In this document: positions 25,104-34,640 of the stretch, piece by piece
How positions within the stretch are numbered: position 1 is the first letter of the stretch
How the letters are laid out: each line of letters begins with the position of its first letter
Source: Provencibacterium sp.
Lineage (GTDB): Bacteria; Bacillota; Clostridia; Oscillospirales; Ruminococcaceae
Reading direction: 5' to 3'
Assembly: GCA_022793895.1 (NCBI GenBank)
Contig: JAAWDS010000006.1
Coordinates: forward strand, 1 to 64,000
DNA: 64,000 bases
Translations under genes and position numbers: made by a program
Notes under the pieces: model-generated
Seen by the model: only the letters and a program-made list of their open reading frames with translations
What the model was told of the DNA's origin: nothing
Database searches by the model: none

Positions 25104-27503
25104 ATGGAAGAGCTTGAAAAACGCTATGAGGGCCTACAGGCCGAAAAACGCTTACAGGCTGCCTGGGAACAGGAACAGCTCTATACCTACCGTCCCGATC
25201 CGGAAAAGCCAGTTTATTCGATCGACACGCCGCCGCCTACCGTCAGCGGCAGCCTGCATATCGGCCACATTTTCAGCTATACGCAAGCGGAGATGATTGC
25301 GCGCTACCGCCGGATGCGGGGATACAATGTTTTCTATCCGTTCGGGTTTGACGATAACGGGCTGCCATCCGAACGATTGGTAGAGAAGGAAACCGGCATC
25401 CGGGCAATGGAAGCGCCGCGCAGCCAGTTTTGCGCGCAGTGCGTAGAGACTACCCAGAAATATGAGGAAGAATTTAAGGCGCTGTGGAAGGCGTTGGGCT
25501 TCTCCTGCGATTGGGATTTGCAGTATACCACCGTCAGCGAAAAGGCGCAACGGGTTTCACAAGCATCGTTTATCGAGCTGGCAAAGGCGGGGCATGCCTA
25601 TATGAAAGAATCCCCGGTGCTTTGGTGTACCGAATGCCGTACCTCCATTGCACAGGCTGAGCTGGAGAGCAAAGATCTCGACACACAGTTTTGTTATCTT
25701 CCGTTTGTATCAGAAGGGGAGACCGTCGAGGTGGCCACCACCCGCCCAGAACTGCTCTATGGCGTGGTCGCCGTTTTCGTTCATCCAAAGGATCCGCGCT
25801 ATCAAAAGCTGATTGGTAAAACCGTCGCCGTCCCGCTCTATGGATTTGAGGCGCCGGTTTTGGCTGATGAGAAGGTTGGCATGGATAAAGGGACGGGGGC
25901 AGTTATGTGCGCCACCTTCGGCGATTCCACCGACTTGGAGTGGGTAGAGAGCTATGGCTTACCGGATAAAAAGATCATTCTGCCGGATGGCCATATCGCT
26001 CCGGAGGTTCCTTGGATCGGCGGTCTGTCCGTACGTGCGGCGCGCAAGGAAATCATCCGTTTGTTGGAGGAACGGGGGCTGCTTCTGAAAACCGAACGGT
26101 TGACACATGCCGTTTCGGTTCATGAGCGCTGCGGTACCGAGGTGGAAATCCTCCCATCCCGTCAATGGTATATTGATGTCCTCAGTCAAAAGGAGGCGCT
26201 GCTGGAAGCGGGGGAGCGGATTCATTGGCATCCCGCCGCGATGAAGAGCCGCTATCGGAACTGGGTAGTAAATTTAAAGTGGGACTGGTGCATCTCCCGG
26301 CAACGCTATTTTGGCGTCCCTTTCCCGGTCTGGTATTGTGAGCAATGCGGAAAGCCGCATTTCGCCGAGCCCAGCCAATTACCGGTAAACCCGATGGAAA
26401 TCCCGTATACCGGCGTTTGTAGCTGCGGGAGCCGCGCATTTATTCCAGAACTGGCTGTTTTGGATACTTGGGCGACCTCTTCGATGACGCCGTTCATCAA
26501 TCAGGAAACCGCGTGGGAGAAGGGCGAGAAAAAAAGGTTCCTTCCCATGGGGATGCGCACACAGGCGCACGAGATTATCCGCACCTGGGCGTTTTATACC
26601 ATCGTCAAAAGCCTGTATCACGCAGGGGAGATCCCTTGGAAGGACATCATGATCTGCGGTTTTGTTCTGGCGAAACCGGGGGAGAAGATCAGCAAATCCA
26701 AAGGAAACGCTCGTTTAACCCCGCAGGCCCTTCTGGAGACCTATCCGGCGGACATGATCCGCTATTGGACCGCCAGCGCGCGGTTGGGAACCGACACCTT
26801 CTTTGAACCGAAGGAGATGGAGGACGCTTCCAAACGTTTCATGACCAAGCTCTGGAATGCTTCGCGCTTCTGCCTGCTCCACCTAGCTGATTTTGATCCG
26901 GACCGCCGGCCGGAGCTGCTTCCGGTAGACCGGTGGATCATCGAGCGGACCCGTCAGACGGTTCTTCAGGCCGCACGGTATTTGGACGCTTATGAAATCG
27001 GGCTGGCCCGTCACACGATAGACGGCTTATTCTGGAACGATCTGTGCGACGACTATATCGAGATTGTTAAGGAACGTCTCTATCAGCCGGAAATTCACGG
27101 CGAGGAGGGAAGGGCGGCCGCTCAATATGCCATCCATTTTTGCTTGTTGAACGTTTTAAAGCTCTATGCACCCTTCGTTCCGCACATCACTGAAGAAATT
27201 TACCGCAAGGGTTTTCGTGATTGGGAGGGGGCGTCTTCCATTCATCTTCTTCTGTGGGAAGAGGTAACGGAAGTGGATGCGGACATTTTGGATTTTGGCA
27301 GAGAGTTTAAGGCGGCGCTTGCGAAGATGCGGAAGTTTAAAACAGAGCGCGGCCTCTCGATGCGAGAGCCGCTGGACTGTTTAGAAATCCAAACCAGCCG
27401 CAGCCATAAGGGCTTATTTGAGCGAAATAAAAAGGATCTGGAAGCCTGCACCCATGCAAAAGAAATCCGCTATCAAATTAGCGATGAATCTATATCGGAA
27501 TAA
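25104..27503 (+). CDS. valS: Valyl-tRNA synthetase
   Basis: Class I aminoacyl-tRNA synthetase, 799 residues. HIGH motif at 52-55, preceded by PPPTVSGSLH, and KISKS at 528-532 (GEKISKSKGN). The editing domain lies between, with a Cys-rich insertion (CEQCGK...CSCGS) likely binding zinc. It is shorter than bacterial ValS of about 880 residues and lacks the C-terminal coiled-coil arm; together with the PTVSG form this resembles the archaeal-type lineage found in some Firmicutes. AAGGAGG precedes the ATG. Regulated by the T-box upstream. Confidence 0.95.
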   Translation: MEELEKRYEGLQAEKRLQAAWEQEQLYTYRPDPEKPVYSIDTPPPTVSGSLHIGHIFSYTQAEMIARYRRMRGYNVFYPFGFDDNGLPSERLVEKETGIRAMEAPRSQFCAQCVETTQKYEEEFKALWKALGFSCDWDLQYTTVSEKAQRVSQASFIELAKAGHAYMKESPVLWCTECRTSIAQAELESKDLDTQFCYLPFVSEGETVEVATTRPELLYGVVAVFVHPKDPRYQKLIGKTVAVPLYGFEAPVLADEKVGMDKGTGAVMCATFGDSTDLEWVESYGLPDKKIILPDGHIAPEVPWIGGLSVRAARKEIIRLLEERGLLLKTERLTHAVSVHERCGTEVEILPSRQWYIDVLSQKEALLEAGERIHWHPAAMKSRYRNWVVNLKWDWCISRQRYFGVPFPVWYCEQCGKPHFAEPSQLPVNPMEIPYTGVCSCGSRAFIPELAVLDTWATSSMTPFINQETAWEKGEKKRFLPMGMRTQAHEIIRTWAFYTIVKSLYHAGEIPWKDIMICGFVLAKPGEKISKSKGNARLTPQALLETYPADMIRYWTASARLGTDTFFEPKEMEDASKRFMTKLWNASRFCLLHLADFDPDRRPELLPVDRWIIERTRQTVLQAARYLDAYEIGLARHTIDGLFWNDLCDDYIEIVKERLYQPEIHGEEGRAAAQYAIHFCLLNVLKLYAPFVPHITEEIYRKGFRDWEGASSIHLLLWEEVTEVDADILDFGREFKAALAKMRKFKTERGLSMREPLDCLEIQTSRSHKGLFERNKKDLEACTHAKEIRYQISDESISE

Positions 27504-27505
27504 TC

Positions 27506-27557
27506 AAAAGGATAACGGGGCGGATCCGTTTTTCACGGACTGTCCCGTTATCCTTTT
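27506..27557. terminator. Bidirectional terminator after valS
   Basis: AAAAGGATAACGGG (27506-27519) pairs with CCCGTTATCCTTTT (27544-27557), with a smaller inner hairpin. It separates valS from the convergent small gene. Confidence 0.85.
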
Positions 27558-27589
27558 GGCTTCTCTCATAGGAAGGCGCGGCTCTTCTT

Positions 27590-27886
27590 TTACTGCTGTT
27601 CCAAGTAACGCATAAGCCAGATATGCGCGATGTTGAGCGCATTATAAAGCCCGTTCTTTTCGGTCTTTTTCACAATCCGTTCTTTAGGGCCGTGGTTCGG
27701 ATCGGTCGATAAAAGCTGTACCGATACCTTCGAGGCCATCTGTACATCGTGAAACTCATTGGTCGATAAAACTTGCAGGAGCGCCACATACTTATCCGCC
27801 ATGCTCCCATAGTAGATGGTATTGCCGCTACGCACAAGGGGCTTCCCCTTATACATCATCATCTGCTTTTCCTTTGCTTGAGTCAT
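27590..27886 (-). CDS. Small conserved-looking protein of unknown function
   Basis: 98 residues, soluble, with no signal or membrane segment. It starts MTQAKEKQMMMYKGKPLVRSG after AAAGGAGTGGAG, a strong Shine-Dalgarno, and has its own promoter (27954-27982) and the terminator at 27506-27557. These make it a real single-gene unit. I do not recognise a named domain; similar short proteins with MYKGKPLVR...YYG are seen in Clostridia. Confidence 0.75.
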   Translation of the reverse strand: MTQAKEKQMMMYKGKPLVRSGNTIYYGSMADKYVALLQVLSTNEFHDVQMASKVSVQLLSTDPNHGPKERIVKKTEKNGLYNALNIAHIWLMRYLEQQ

Positions 27887-28268
27887 TTCTCCACTCCTTT
27901 CCTATATGGACATCTGGTTATGTTCAGCTTTTCCCATAAATACTTGAATATTTATTATAGCACAACCAGTCAGTCAGTACAACCCGTCGGAGAAAGATTT
28001 AGGCGTTTTAAATCTTGATCATCGGGAGGTTTTTACAGCGGACAGAGAGATAAACGGAGAAAAATGAATGTTTCACCCGATTTTAGCTGAAATTAAGAAG
28101 CCATAACGCGTTATACCCATATATCGGGTAAAACCGGTATAATTGCATGAAAATTAGAAAATATATCTTGCTCGTCACGATTTATACACAAATAGCTGTC
28201 AATTTTGTGCTATAATGGATAAATATAATAAAGTAATAAAGGATTTACAAGGAAAAGAGGTAATGCGA
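27887..28268. promoter_or_regulatory. Divergent intergenic region, small gene and citrate synthase
   Basis: Minus-strand promoter TTGTAC (27977-27982), 17-base spacer, TATAAT (27954-27959, extended TGC). On the plus strand an extended -10 TGCTATAAT lies at 28208-28216, just ahead of citrate synthase. In between is a very short ORF at 28064-28090 (MNVSPDFS) with an ACGGAG site, and AT-rich sequence with no other gene seen. Confidence 0.65.
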
Positions 28269-29639
28269 ATGCCGAACCGACTGTATGAAGTAACGCCGGA
28301 GATTGTAGCTTTATCCGAACTGTGCCAAAAGAACGGTCATATTGATGCGGAGCTTTATAATCAATTTGACGTCAAGCGCGGGCTGCGGGATCTCAACGGC
28401 AAAGGGGTTTTAACAGGGCTGACCGGAATATCCGATGTCTGTTCTAAAAAGCTGGTGGACGGGCAGGAGGCGCCCTGCCGGGGGAAGCTCTATTACCGCG
28501 GCATTAATATTGAGGATCTAGTCGGCGGCTTTATCCGAGAGAAACGTTTTGGCTTCGAGGAAGCCGCTTATCTGCTGCTTTTCGGCGATCTGCCAAGCCA
28601 AGAGGATCTGAAAGACTTTCAGGAACTGCTCTCCAGCTACCGTTCCCTTCCAACGAGCTTTGTGCGCGATATTATTATGAAAGCGCCCAGCCGTGACATG
28701 ATGAATACTCTTGCGCGCAGCGTTCTGACCCTCTACTCTTATGACGAGTATGCGGATGATATTTCCATTCCTAACGTCCTGCGCCAATGCCTGCAACTGA
28801 TAGCTCTGTTTCCGGTGCTTTCGGTTTATGGCTATCAAGCCTACAACCACTATCATGAGGGACAAAGCCTGTTTATCCATTCTCCCTCGCCTGAGCTTTC
28901 TACCGCCGAAAATATTTTACATCTGCTGCGGCCAGATAGCTCCTATACCGAGCTGGAAGCGCGGGTGTTGGATGTAGCGCTGGTGCTGCATGCCGAGCAC
29001 GGCGGAGGCAACAATTCCACCTTTGCTACGCGGGTGGTTTCCTCCTCCGGTACGGACACCTATTCGGCGATTGCCGGAGCTATTGGTTCTCTGAAGGGGC
29101 CGCGTCATGGAGGCGCCAACATTAAGGTTGTCCGCATGATTGAGGATCTGAAGGAAAACGTTCACGATTGGACCGATGAGGAGGAGGTTGGCGGCTACCT
29201 CCGGCTGCTGCTGCATAAGGAAGCCTTCGACCGCTCCGGGCTTATTTATGGAATGGGCCATGCGGTTTATTCTCTCTCCGATCCGCGCGCAGAGATCTTC
29301 AAGCGCTTTGTTCAAAACCTTTCTGAAGAAAAAGGACGCAGCAAGGAGTTTCAGCTCTATGCTTTAATTGAGAGGCTGGCGCCGGAAGTCATAGCGGATG
29401 AACGGAAGATTTATAAAGGCGTCAGCGCAAATGTCGATTTTTACAGCGGCTTTGTTTACAGCATGCTCGATCTGCCGCTGGAGCTTTATACGCCGATCTT
29501 CGCCATTTCGCGAATTGCCGGCTGGAGCGCGCACCGCATGGAAGAGCTGGTGGGCGCGGGGAAGATCATCCGCCCGGCTTACCGCAATGTTTGCGCGCAT
29601 CGGCCTTATCTGCCAATTGGGGAGCGCCGTTCGAAATAA
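28269..29639 (+). CDS. gltA: Citrate synthase
   Basis: Condenses oxaloacetate and acetyl-CoA to citrate; it feeds glutamate synthesis in anaerobes with a partial TCA cycle. About 456 residues. Catalytic histidines sit in LHAEHGGGNNSTF and YGMGHAVY, with GPRHGGANIKV between them. Start at the ATG at 28269, eight bases after GAGG (28257-28260). An ORF start at 28215 is impossible because it overlaps the -10 TATAAT (28211-28216). A 2-methylcitrate synthase activity cannot be excluded. Confidence 0.93.
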   Translation: MPNRLYEVTPEIVALSELCQKNGHIDAELYNQFDVKRGLRDLNGKGVLTGLTGISDVCSKKLVDGQEAPCRGKLYYRGINIEDLVGGFIREKRFGFEEAAYLLLFGDLPSQEDLKDFQELLSSYRSLPTSFVRDIIMKAPSRDMMNTLARSVLTLYSYDEYADDISIPNVLRQCLQLIALFPVLSVYGYQAYNHYHEGQSLFIHSPSPELSTAENILHLLRPDSSYTELEARVLDVALVLHAEHGGGNNSTFATRVVSSSGTDTYSAIAGAIGSLKGPRHGGANIKVVRMIEDLKENVHDWTDEEEVGGYLRLLLHKEAFDRSGLIYGMGHAVYSLSDPRAEIFKRFVQNLSEEKGRSKEFQLYALIERLAPEVIADERKIYKGVSANVDFYSGFVYSMLDLPLELYTPIFAISRIAGWSAHRMEELVGAGKIIRPAYRNVCAHRPYLPIGERRSK

Positions 29640-29651
29640 ACGCCGGATTTA

Positions 29652-29682
29652 AAAGAGGGCTCTTTCACAAGACAGCCCCTTT
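29652..29682 (+). terminator. Probable terminator after citrate synthase
   Basis: AAAGAGGGCT (about 29652-29661) and AGCCCCTTT (about 29674-29682) form an imperfect stem 12 bases past the stop, with a T-rich 3' arm. Confidence 0.45.
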
Positions 29683-29760
29683 GTACCTACCGGCTTGATC
29701 ATCCATATCTTCCTTTTGCTCCAGCAAAAAGAGAAAACGCATCCCGCTTTATTCGCCTAA

Positions 29761-29790
29761 GCCGCCAGTTCCTTAAAGGGAACTGGCGGC
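29761..29790. repeat. Isolated 12-bp perfect hairpin
   Basis: GCCGCCAGTTCC (29761-29772) / GGAACTGGCGGC (29779-29790), loop TTAAAG. It lies between the converging citrate synthase and spoIIE genes, without a T tract on either side, so it is not a classical terminator. The rest of 29640-29854 holds no gene. Confidence 0.6.
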
Positions 29791-29854
29791 CGGCTTTATC
29801 AAGAGGAGGAAGGCTGAAAGAATCCCGCCCAGTTACGGGAAAATAAAATCGCTT

Positions 29855-32185
29855 TTATACTCCTGTTTTGTGGAGCTGTAGAGCGAAAACGGTGATGTCG
29901 TCATCATGCAGTTCGGTGCGGCGGAGCTTAGCCATGGTGGAGATCCGATCGCAGAACCATTGCATGTCCGATCCGTTAAAGCGTTCCAATTCATCGAGCA
30001 CCCAATCTTCACCGGTTTGAGTGACGCCATCGGAAACCAGAACAACGATATCGCCTTCGTCGAGCTGGAGAGTGGTCTTTTCAAATTCAATCGAGTTGAG
30101 GATTCCCGCAGGCAGGGAAGAGGATTCTACATATCCGACCCGCCCACCTTTGCGGATATAGCTCGGAGCCGCTCCCGCTTTGTAAAGGGTAACGGATCCG
30201 TTATAAAGATCGGCCAGGCAGATATCGACGGTGGCAAGGGACTCATCGCCGCTTTTGACCAGCATAGCGGAGTTTACCAGCTTGAGGGCGGCTTCCAACC
30301 CGATTTGTGCGGAAGCTAACCGGCCGATCAGCGCTGTAGCCATTGAGGAATCAATCGCGGCTAGAGATCCGCTTCCCATCCCGTCGCTGAGGATGACCAT
30401 TGAGCGCCCATCCGATTCCTCAAGAAACTTGAAGCTGTCCCCGCAAAGCCGTTTTCCGGTGCTGCATGCCTGTGCGACGCCGCTGCACAGCCGGTAAACA
30501 GGGCGTTCATGGAAGATGAGAAGAATCCCCTCCTCCTGCTCCAGCCGGTCCGGTAACGAAAAATCGCGTTCGCAGATCTCGGAAAAATCAAAACTTAGCT
30601 CGGTACGATCCAGATTACGTGCGATAGCTGGATGGATGCTCATTTCAATCACCATATGCCCGCCGTTGTCCTCATAGCAGCTGAGCGACTGAAAGGAGAT
30701 TCCCCGTCTTATGAGGTATTCCCGAACACGTGAGCTGGTGTGTTCGTTTTGAACGGCTATGCGGGCAATATCCGCAGAAATATCGCCGATCAGCCGTTCG
30801 ATCCCTTTCCACTGATCCAGCACGACCGACCGCAGTTGGCTGCTTTTGGAGACGCCTAGTTCAATCTGGCGCTGTTGGCTGTAGCTTTTACACAGAGCCG
30901 ACAGGAGTCCCTGTGGGTTTTTACAGTTGGTCCGCAGCGGCTCAGAAATGTCCTCAACGGTGGGCGTTTTCCCGCGGCGGATAAGTGCGGACAGATCGGA
31001 AAGGGCGGAGGAGGTAGTATTAAAGTCCTTCTGCCAGCAGTGGAGCCTACATGGGCACTCTTTACAAACCCTCTCGGCTGTTGCCGACTGAATGTCGAAC
31101 GGCGCCTTCTCCAGCTTTTGCAGCCTCTGTGCGACCTGTTCGGTGATCGCCGAAATATCGTCCAGCGCCCGGCGGGTGGACATCAGCCGGTTTACGATGA
31201 TATTTTTTACCGAGTCGGCGGACATCGCCTGACCGGCCGAAGGAGCGAGGCTCATTTTTTTCATGAGGGACTGCGGCAGCAGGATGAAGACGACGCTTGC
31301 CAGGAAGGTTTCCAAAACGGGCCCCAGTGTCACCGGCCGTACAAGCGCGGCAAGCGCGGAGGCAACACCGTTGGTAATAATAAAAGCGGCCGCGCAGCCA
31401 AACCGGCCGAAGGGACTGAAAACTCCAGCCATCAACCCTCCAAAACCGTAAGCGCCCATGAGAAAAGCGAAGGAATAATCGCTTAGGCAAGCAGCTACTC
31501 CAGCCGCTACACCGCCTACCGCGCCGCCTGCTTCACCAGCCTTCAGCGCACAAACCAAGATAATCAAAACAGCAACTGTCCTCCCTATGGAAACACTGCC
31601 TACCGAAAAACTACAGAATGCTACGACCAACAGCCCAAAGGTAATCACCGCACAGCTCAGATCGCTTTGCCGCAGAAGAACGGGGTCGGGGCGTTCCAGC
31701 AGTGCAAGCGTCCGTGCAAAAAAGAAGGTTGCGCCGGCTGCCAACAAGATTTCGGATAGGAGGAGAATAAAATCATAAGCGACCGGCTGTCCCGTCATGA
31801 GGATAGCGCCTCCCGTAGCGGCGAGTACAACGGCAGCAAGCAGGGGAGAGAGCGCTGGGTTGGAGCGTAGAAGGCTGCGTCCAGAAACGGCCCATTTAAC
31901 GGCTCCGATTACTAAAACCGCAGCTATGTATTTCATGCGCAGTTCGATCCCCGGTGCAATTAGGTAGCCGAGAACAGCGCCCAGAACGGCGGCAATGCTC
32001 TGATCTCCTACGGCAGCAGCGGCAACCGCCACGCCAAAGGGAGCCGTTTGTGCGAACAGGACCGAGCAGGAAAGCAGAAGGGAGAGGAGTCCTGTCCCGG
32101 TATAGGTGAGAATATCGCTGTAGTTGCGCAATTTTGCTCCGACCCTGTTAAAAAAGGAGAGTCCGACAATTTCTGAATGCTTCAA
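29855..32185 (-). CDS. spoIIE: Stage II sporulation protein E phosphatase
   Basis: Septum-bound PP2C-type phosphatase that dephosphorylates SpoIIAA and activates sigma F in the forespore. It is 776 residues: about ten hydrophobic helices (residues 30-310), a regulatory middle region with CKECPCRLHCWQ, and a C-terminal SpoIIE phosphatase domain with metal-binding VILSDGMGSG and VLVSDGVTQTGED. TTG start with GGGAGG eight bases upstream. It is direct evidence of spore-forming ancestry. A probable promoter with an unusually long spacer lies at 32303-32335. Confidence 0.95.
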   Translation of the reverse strand: MKHSEIVGLSFFNRVGAKLRNYSDILTYTGTGLLSLLLSCSVLFAQTAPFGVAVAAAAVGDQSIAAVLGAVLGYLIAPGIELRMKYIAAVLVIGAVKWAVSGRSLLRSNPALSPLLAAVVLAATGGAILMTGQPVAYDFILLLSEILLAAGATFFFARTLALLERPDPVLLRQSDLSCAVITFGLLVVAFCSFSVGSVSIGRTVAVLIILVCALKAGEAGGAVGGVAAGVAACLSDYSFAFLMGAYGFGGLMAGVFSPFGRFGCAAAFIITNGVASALAALVRPVTLGPVLETFLASVVFILLPQSLMKKMSLAPSAGQAMSADSVKNIIVNRLMSTRRALDDISAITEQVAQRLQKLEKAPFDIQSATAERVCKECPCRLHCWQKDFNTTSSALSDLSALIRRGKTPTVEDISEPLRTNCKNPQGLLSALCKSYSQQRQIELGVSKSSQLRSVVLDQWKGIERLIGDISADIARIAVQNEHTSSRVREYLIRRGISFQSLSCYEDNGGHMVIEMSIHPAIARNLDRTELSFDFSEICERDFSLPDRLEQEEGILLIFHERPVYRLCSGVAQACSTGKRLCGDSFKFLEESDGRSMVILSDGMGSGSLAAIDSSMATALIGRLASAQIGLEAALKLVNSAMLVKSGDESLATVDICLADLYNGSVTLYKAGAAPSYIRKGGRVGYVESSSLPAGILNSIEFEKTTLQLDEGDIVVLVSDGVTQTGEDWVLDELERFNGSDMQWFCDRISTMAKLRRTELHDDDITVFALQLHKTGV

Positions 32186-32207
32186 TCTTGCTTCCTCCCG
32201 TCTGATT

Positions 32208-32235
32208 TCAGTGTAAAGCTATTGAGCATTACACT
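32208..32235. repeat. Inverted repeat in the spoIIE leader
   Basis: CAGTGTAA / TTACACTG arms of 8 bp separated by 12 bases, about 25 bases before the spoIIE start. It could be an operator or leader hairpin. Confidence 0.45.
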
Positions 32236-32302
32236 GTTTTCTTCCTCAAGAAAAACGGCTGTTTTATTACGCAGATCCCCTGAATAGCGGCACAACCGGC
32301 CG

Positions 32303-32335
32303 CATATACTGTAAATTTAGAGTACCACGTGTCAA
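32303..32335 (-). promoter_or_regulatory. Candidate spoIIE promoter with 21-base spacer
   Basis: Minus strand TTGACA (32330-32335), 21-base gap, TATATG (32303-32308). A TGTTGAA at 32354-32360, one base from the Spo0A box TGTCGAA, lies upstream. Spo0A-driven spoII promoters of Bacillus are known to have 21-22-base spacers, so the arrangement is suggestive. An ordinary 16-base reading with TACAGT is the alternative. Confidence 0.4.
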
Positions 32336-32410
32336 GGGGGAAAGCCTGTCACATGTTGAAGGGCGTTTTCGGCGAAGGAAAGGCGATTCTGGCAAAAGAG
32401 TGGGATTCCC

Positions 32411-32440
32411 TTGACAAAATGTAGGGCTAAGAGGTAAAAT
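32411..32440 (+). promoter_or_regulatory. Intact promoter of the gltX pseudogene
   Basis: TTGACA (32411-32416), 18-base spacer, TAAAAT (32435-32440), followed by a GGAGG at 32442. Confidence 0.6.
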
Positions 32441-32507
32441 GCGGAGGATAAACAGACGGATATCAGCGAAAGCGGGAAGCTCTTCCGTTCTTTCATTGGG
32501 GTTTATC

Positions 32508-33447
<940 letters not shown>

Positions 33448-33460
33448 GTAAAGGAATAGG

Positions 33461-33610
33461 AAAAACCCCGCCAAATGTTTTTGAACCGCCCCAGTAAAAA
33501 CGGACAATAGACAAAAGCCCCCTGATGTAGGAAAATAGAAGTATGGAGTGCCCCAACTTGTGCGGACAGCACAAGTTGGGGCACTCCAATTTGCATTTGG
33601 CGGGGTTTTT
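33461..33610. repeat. 150-bp nested palindrome, possible IS/MITE remnant
   Basis: Outer 17-bp perfect inverted repeats at 33461-33477 and 33594-33610 (AAAAACCCCGCCAAATG and its complement). Inside, a perfect 19-bp hairpin with a GGACA loop spans about 33544-33586, built on GGAGTGCCCCAACTTGTGC. The stretch TGAACCGCCCC...ACGGACA (33482-33506) resembles ends of IS3-group insertion sequences. No transposase is present. It starts 14 bases after the point where gltX homology ends. Confidence 0.6.
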
Positions 33611-33700
33611 AAAATTCAGGGCCAAAAATTCTTTGGAAGAGCAGTTCCCCATGCAGCCTATTTTAATCTTGTTTCCTTTGGCTATGAGGGGAAAATGTGG

Positions 33701-34453
33701 TTAATAGATAAACAACTGTGTCCAATAGAGCCGCCCGCTCGGATCCTGATAACAGCCCACGCCGATCTCCGTATAATCCGGGTTCAGGATGTTGGCGCGA
33801 TGGCCGGAGGAATTCATCCAGCCTTCCATTACCTCTTGAGATGTACGCTGGCCATAGGCGATATTTTCACCCGCACCTTGATAATCAATGCCTGCCTCGG
33901 TCAGTACGCTGGAGAAGCGGGCGCCGTTCGGCCTCGTGTGCGAAAAAGAAACGGTCTGTTCCTCCGAACGGATACGCGCGGCTTTGGTCACTTCTAGGTT
34001 GGCCGTCAATGGGGAGAGACCCGCCGCCTTCCGCTCTTGGTTGACAAGGGAAACCACCTCGGCCTCATAAGCTGTTAAGCCGTCGGTTTCCGGTTTGCTT
34101 TCACTAGAATCTCCCGTATGGTCTTTGTCCTCCTCCGTATCTTCGACGGGCGGAGGGGTAGGTTCCGGGCGGCTGTTGTCCGGCGTTTCCGGCTTGGAGG
34201 GGATGTTTCCCGGACAATCCTTTGGAGGCGTTTCATTTGGGACTGTGCAAAACCGGTTTCTCAATTGGGCGAGGACGGCTTCCCACTGCGCCCACTGTTC
34301 TTGGCCAAATTCGGAAGGGCAGGCTGTTTTGCCAAAGACGCGTCCCGAATAGGCAATAGGCGACGCCTGTTTGGCCTGGACGGGAGCAGCTATCAGAACG
34401 GCCGAGCAGGCGGCCGCACAAAGGGCGGTGATTCGTTTCTTCATTCGACGCAT
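33701..34453 (-). CDS. Secreted CAP (SCP/PR1) domain protein
   Basis: 250 residues from the ATG at 34453. Signal peptide MRRMKKRITALCAAACSAVL...VQA, a region of about 50 residues with TACPSEF and CTVPNE cysteines, a Pro/Glu/Asp-rich linker, and a C-terminal CAP domain (about 125-250) with VVSLVNQERKAAGL, FSHTRPNG, GENIAYG and WMNSSGHRANIL. This resembles YkwD-type CAP proteins of spore-formers. The upstream ORF extension to 34666 crosses the promoter and terminator and is rejected. Function of bacterial CAP proteins is largely unknown. Confidence 0.88.
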   Translation of the reverse strand: MRRMKKRITALCAAACSAVLIAAPVQAKQASPIAYSGRVFGKTACPSEFGQEQWAQWEAVLAQLRNRFCTVPNETPPKDCPGNIPSKPETPDNSRPEPTPPPVEDTEEDKDHTGDSSESKPETDGLTAYEAEVVSLVNQERKAAGLSPLTANLEVTKAARIRSEEQTVSFSHTRPNGARFSSVLTEAGIDYQGAGENIAYGQRTSQEVMEGWMNSSGHRANILNPDYTEIGVGCYQDPSGRLYWTQLFIY

Positions 34454-34486
34454 AAAGTTTACCTCGCTTTCATGAATGTACCTTTT

Positions 34487-34515
34487 ATGATAGAAGGTTT
34501 TTGGAACGGATGCAA
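34487..34515 (-). promoter_or_regulatory. Promoter of the CAP gene
   Basis: Minus strand TTGCAT (34510-34515), 17-base spacer, TATCAT (34487-34492), 30 bases before the CAP start codon. Confidence 0.65.
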
Positions 34516-34576
34516 ATGTAAGTTTTGGCAAGGGAAAGGATGGCGGCCATGGTTGACAGCTCCTTCCTATACAAAC

Positions 34577-34623
34577 AAAAACAGGCGTTCTGCACACACA
34601 AAAGGTGCCAAACGCCTGTTTTT
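34577..34623. terminator. Terminator after the sugar-binding-like gene
   Basis: AAAAACAGGCGTT (34577-34589) / AACGCCTGTTTTT (34610-34622), with T runs on both strands. Confidence 0.8.
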
Positions 34624-34640
34624 CTGGAAATCTTTCGGGT

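Noticed and set aside
29761-29790. Bidirectional terminator
   Set aside because: A perfect hairpin but without a T tract on either strand, so listed as a repeat only.
30875-31486. 203-codon plus-strand ORF inside spoIIE
   Set aside because: Antisense to a complete SpoIIE; composition is that of a shadow frame.
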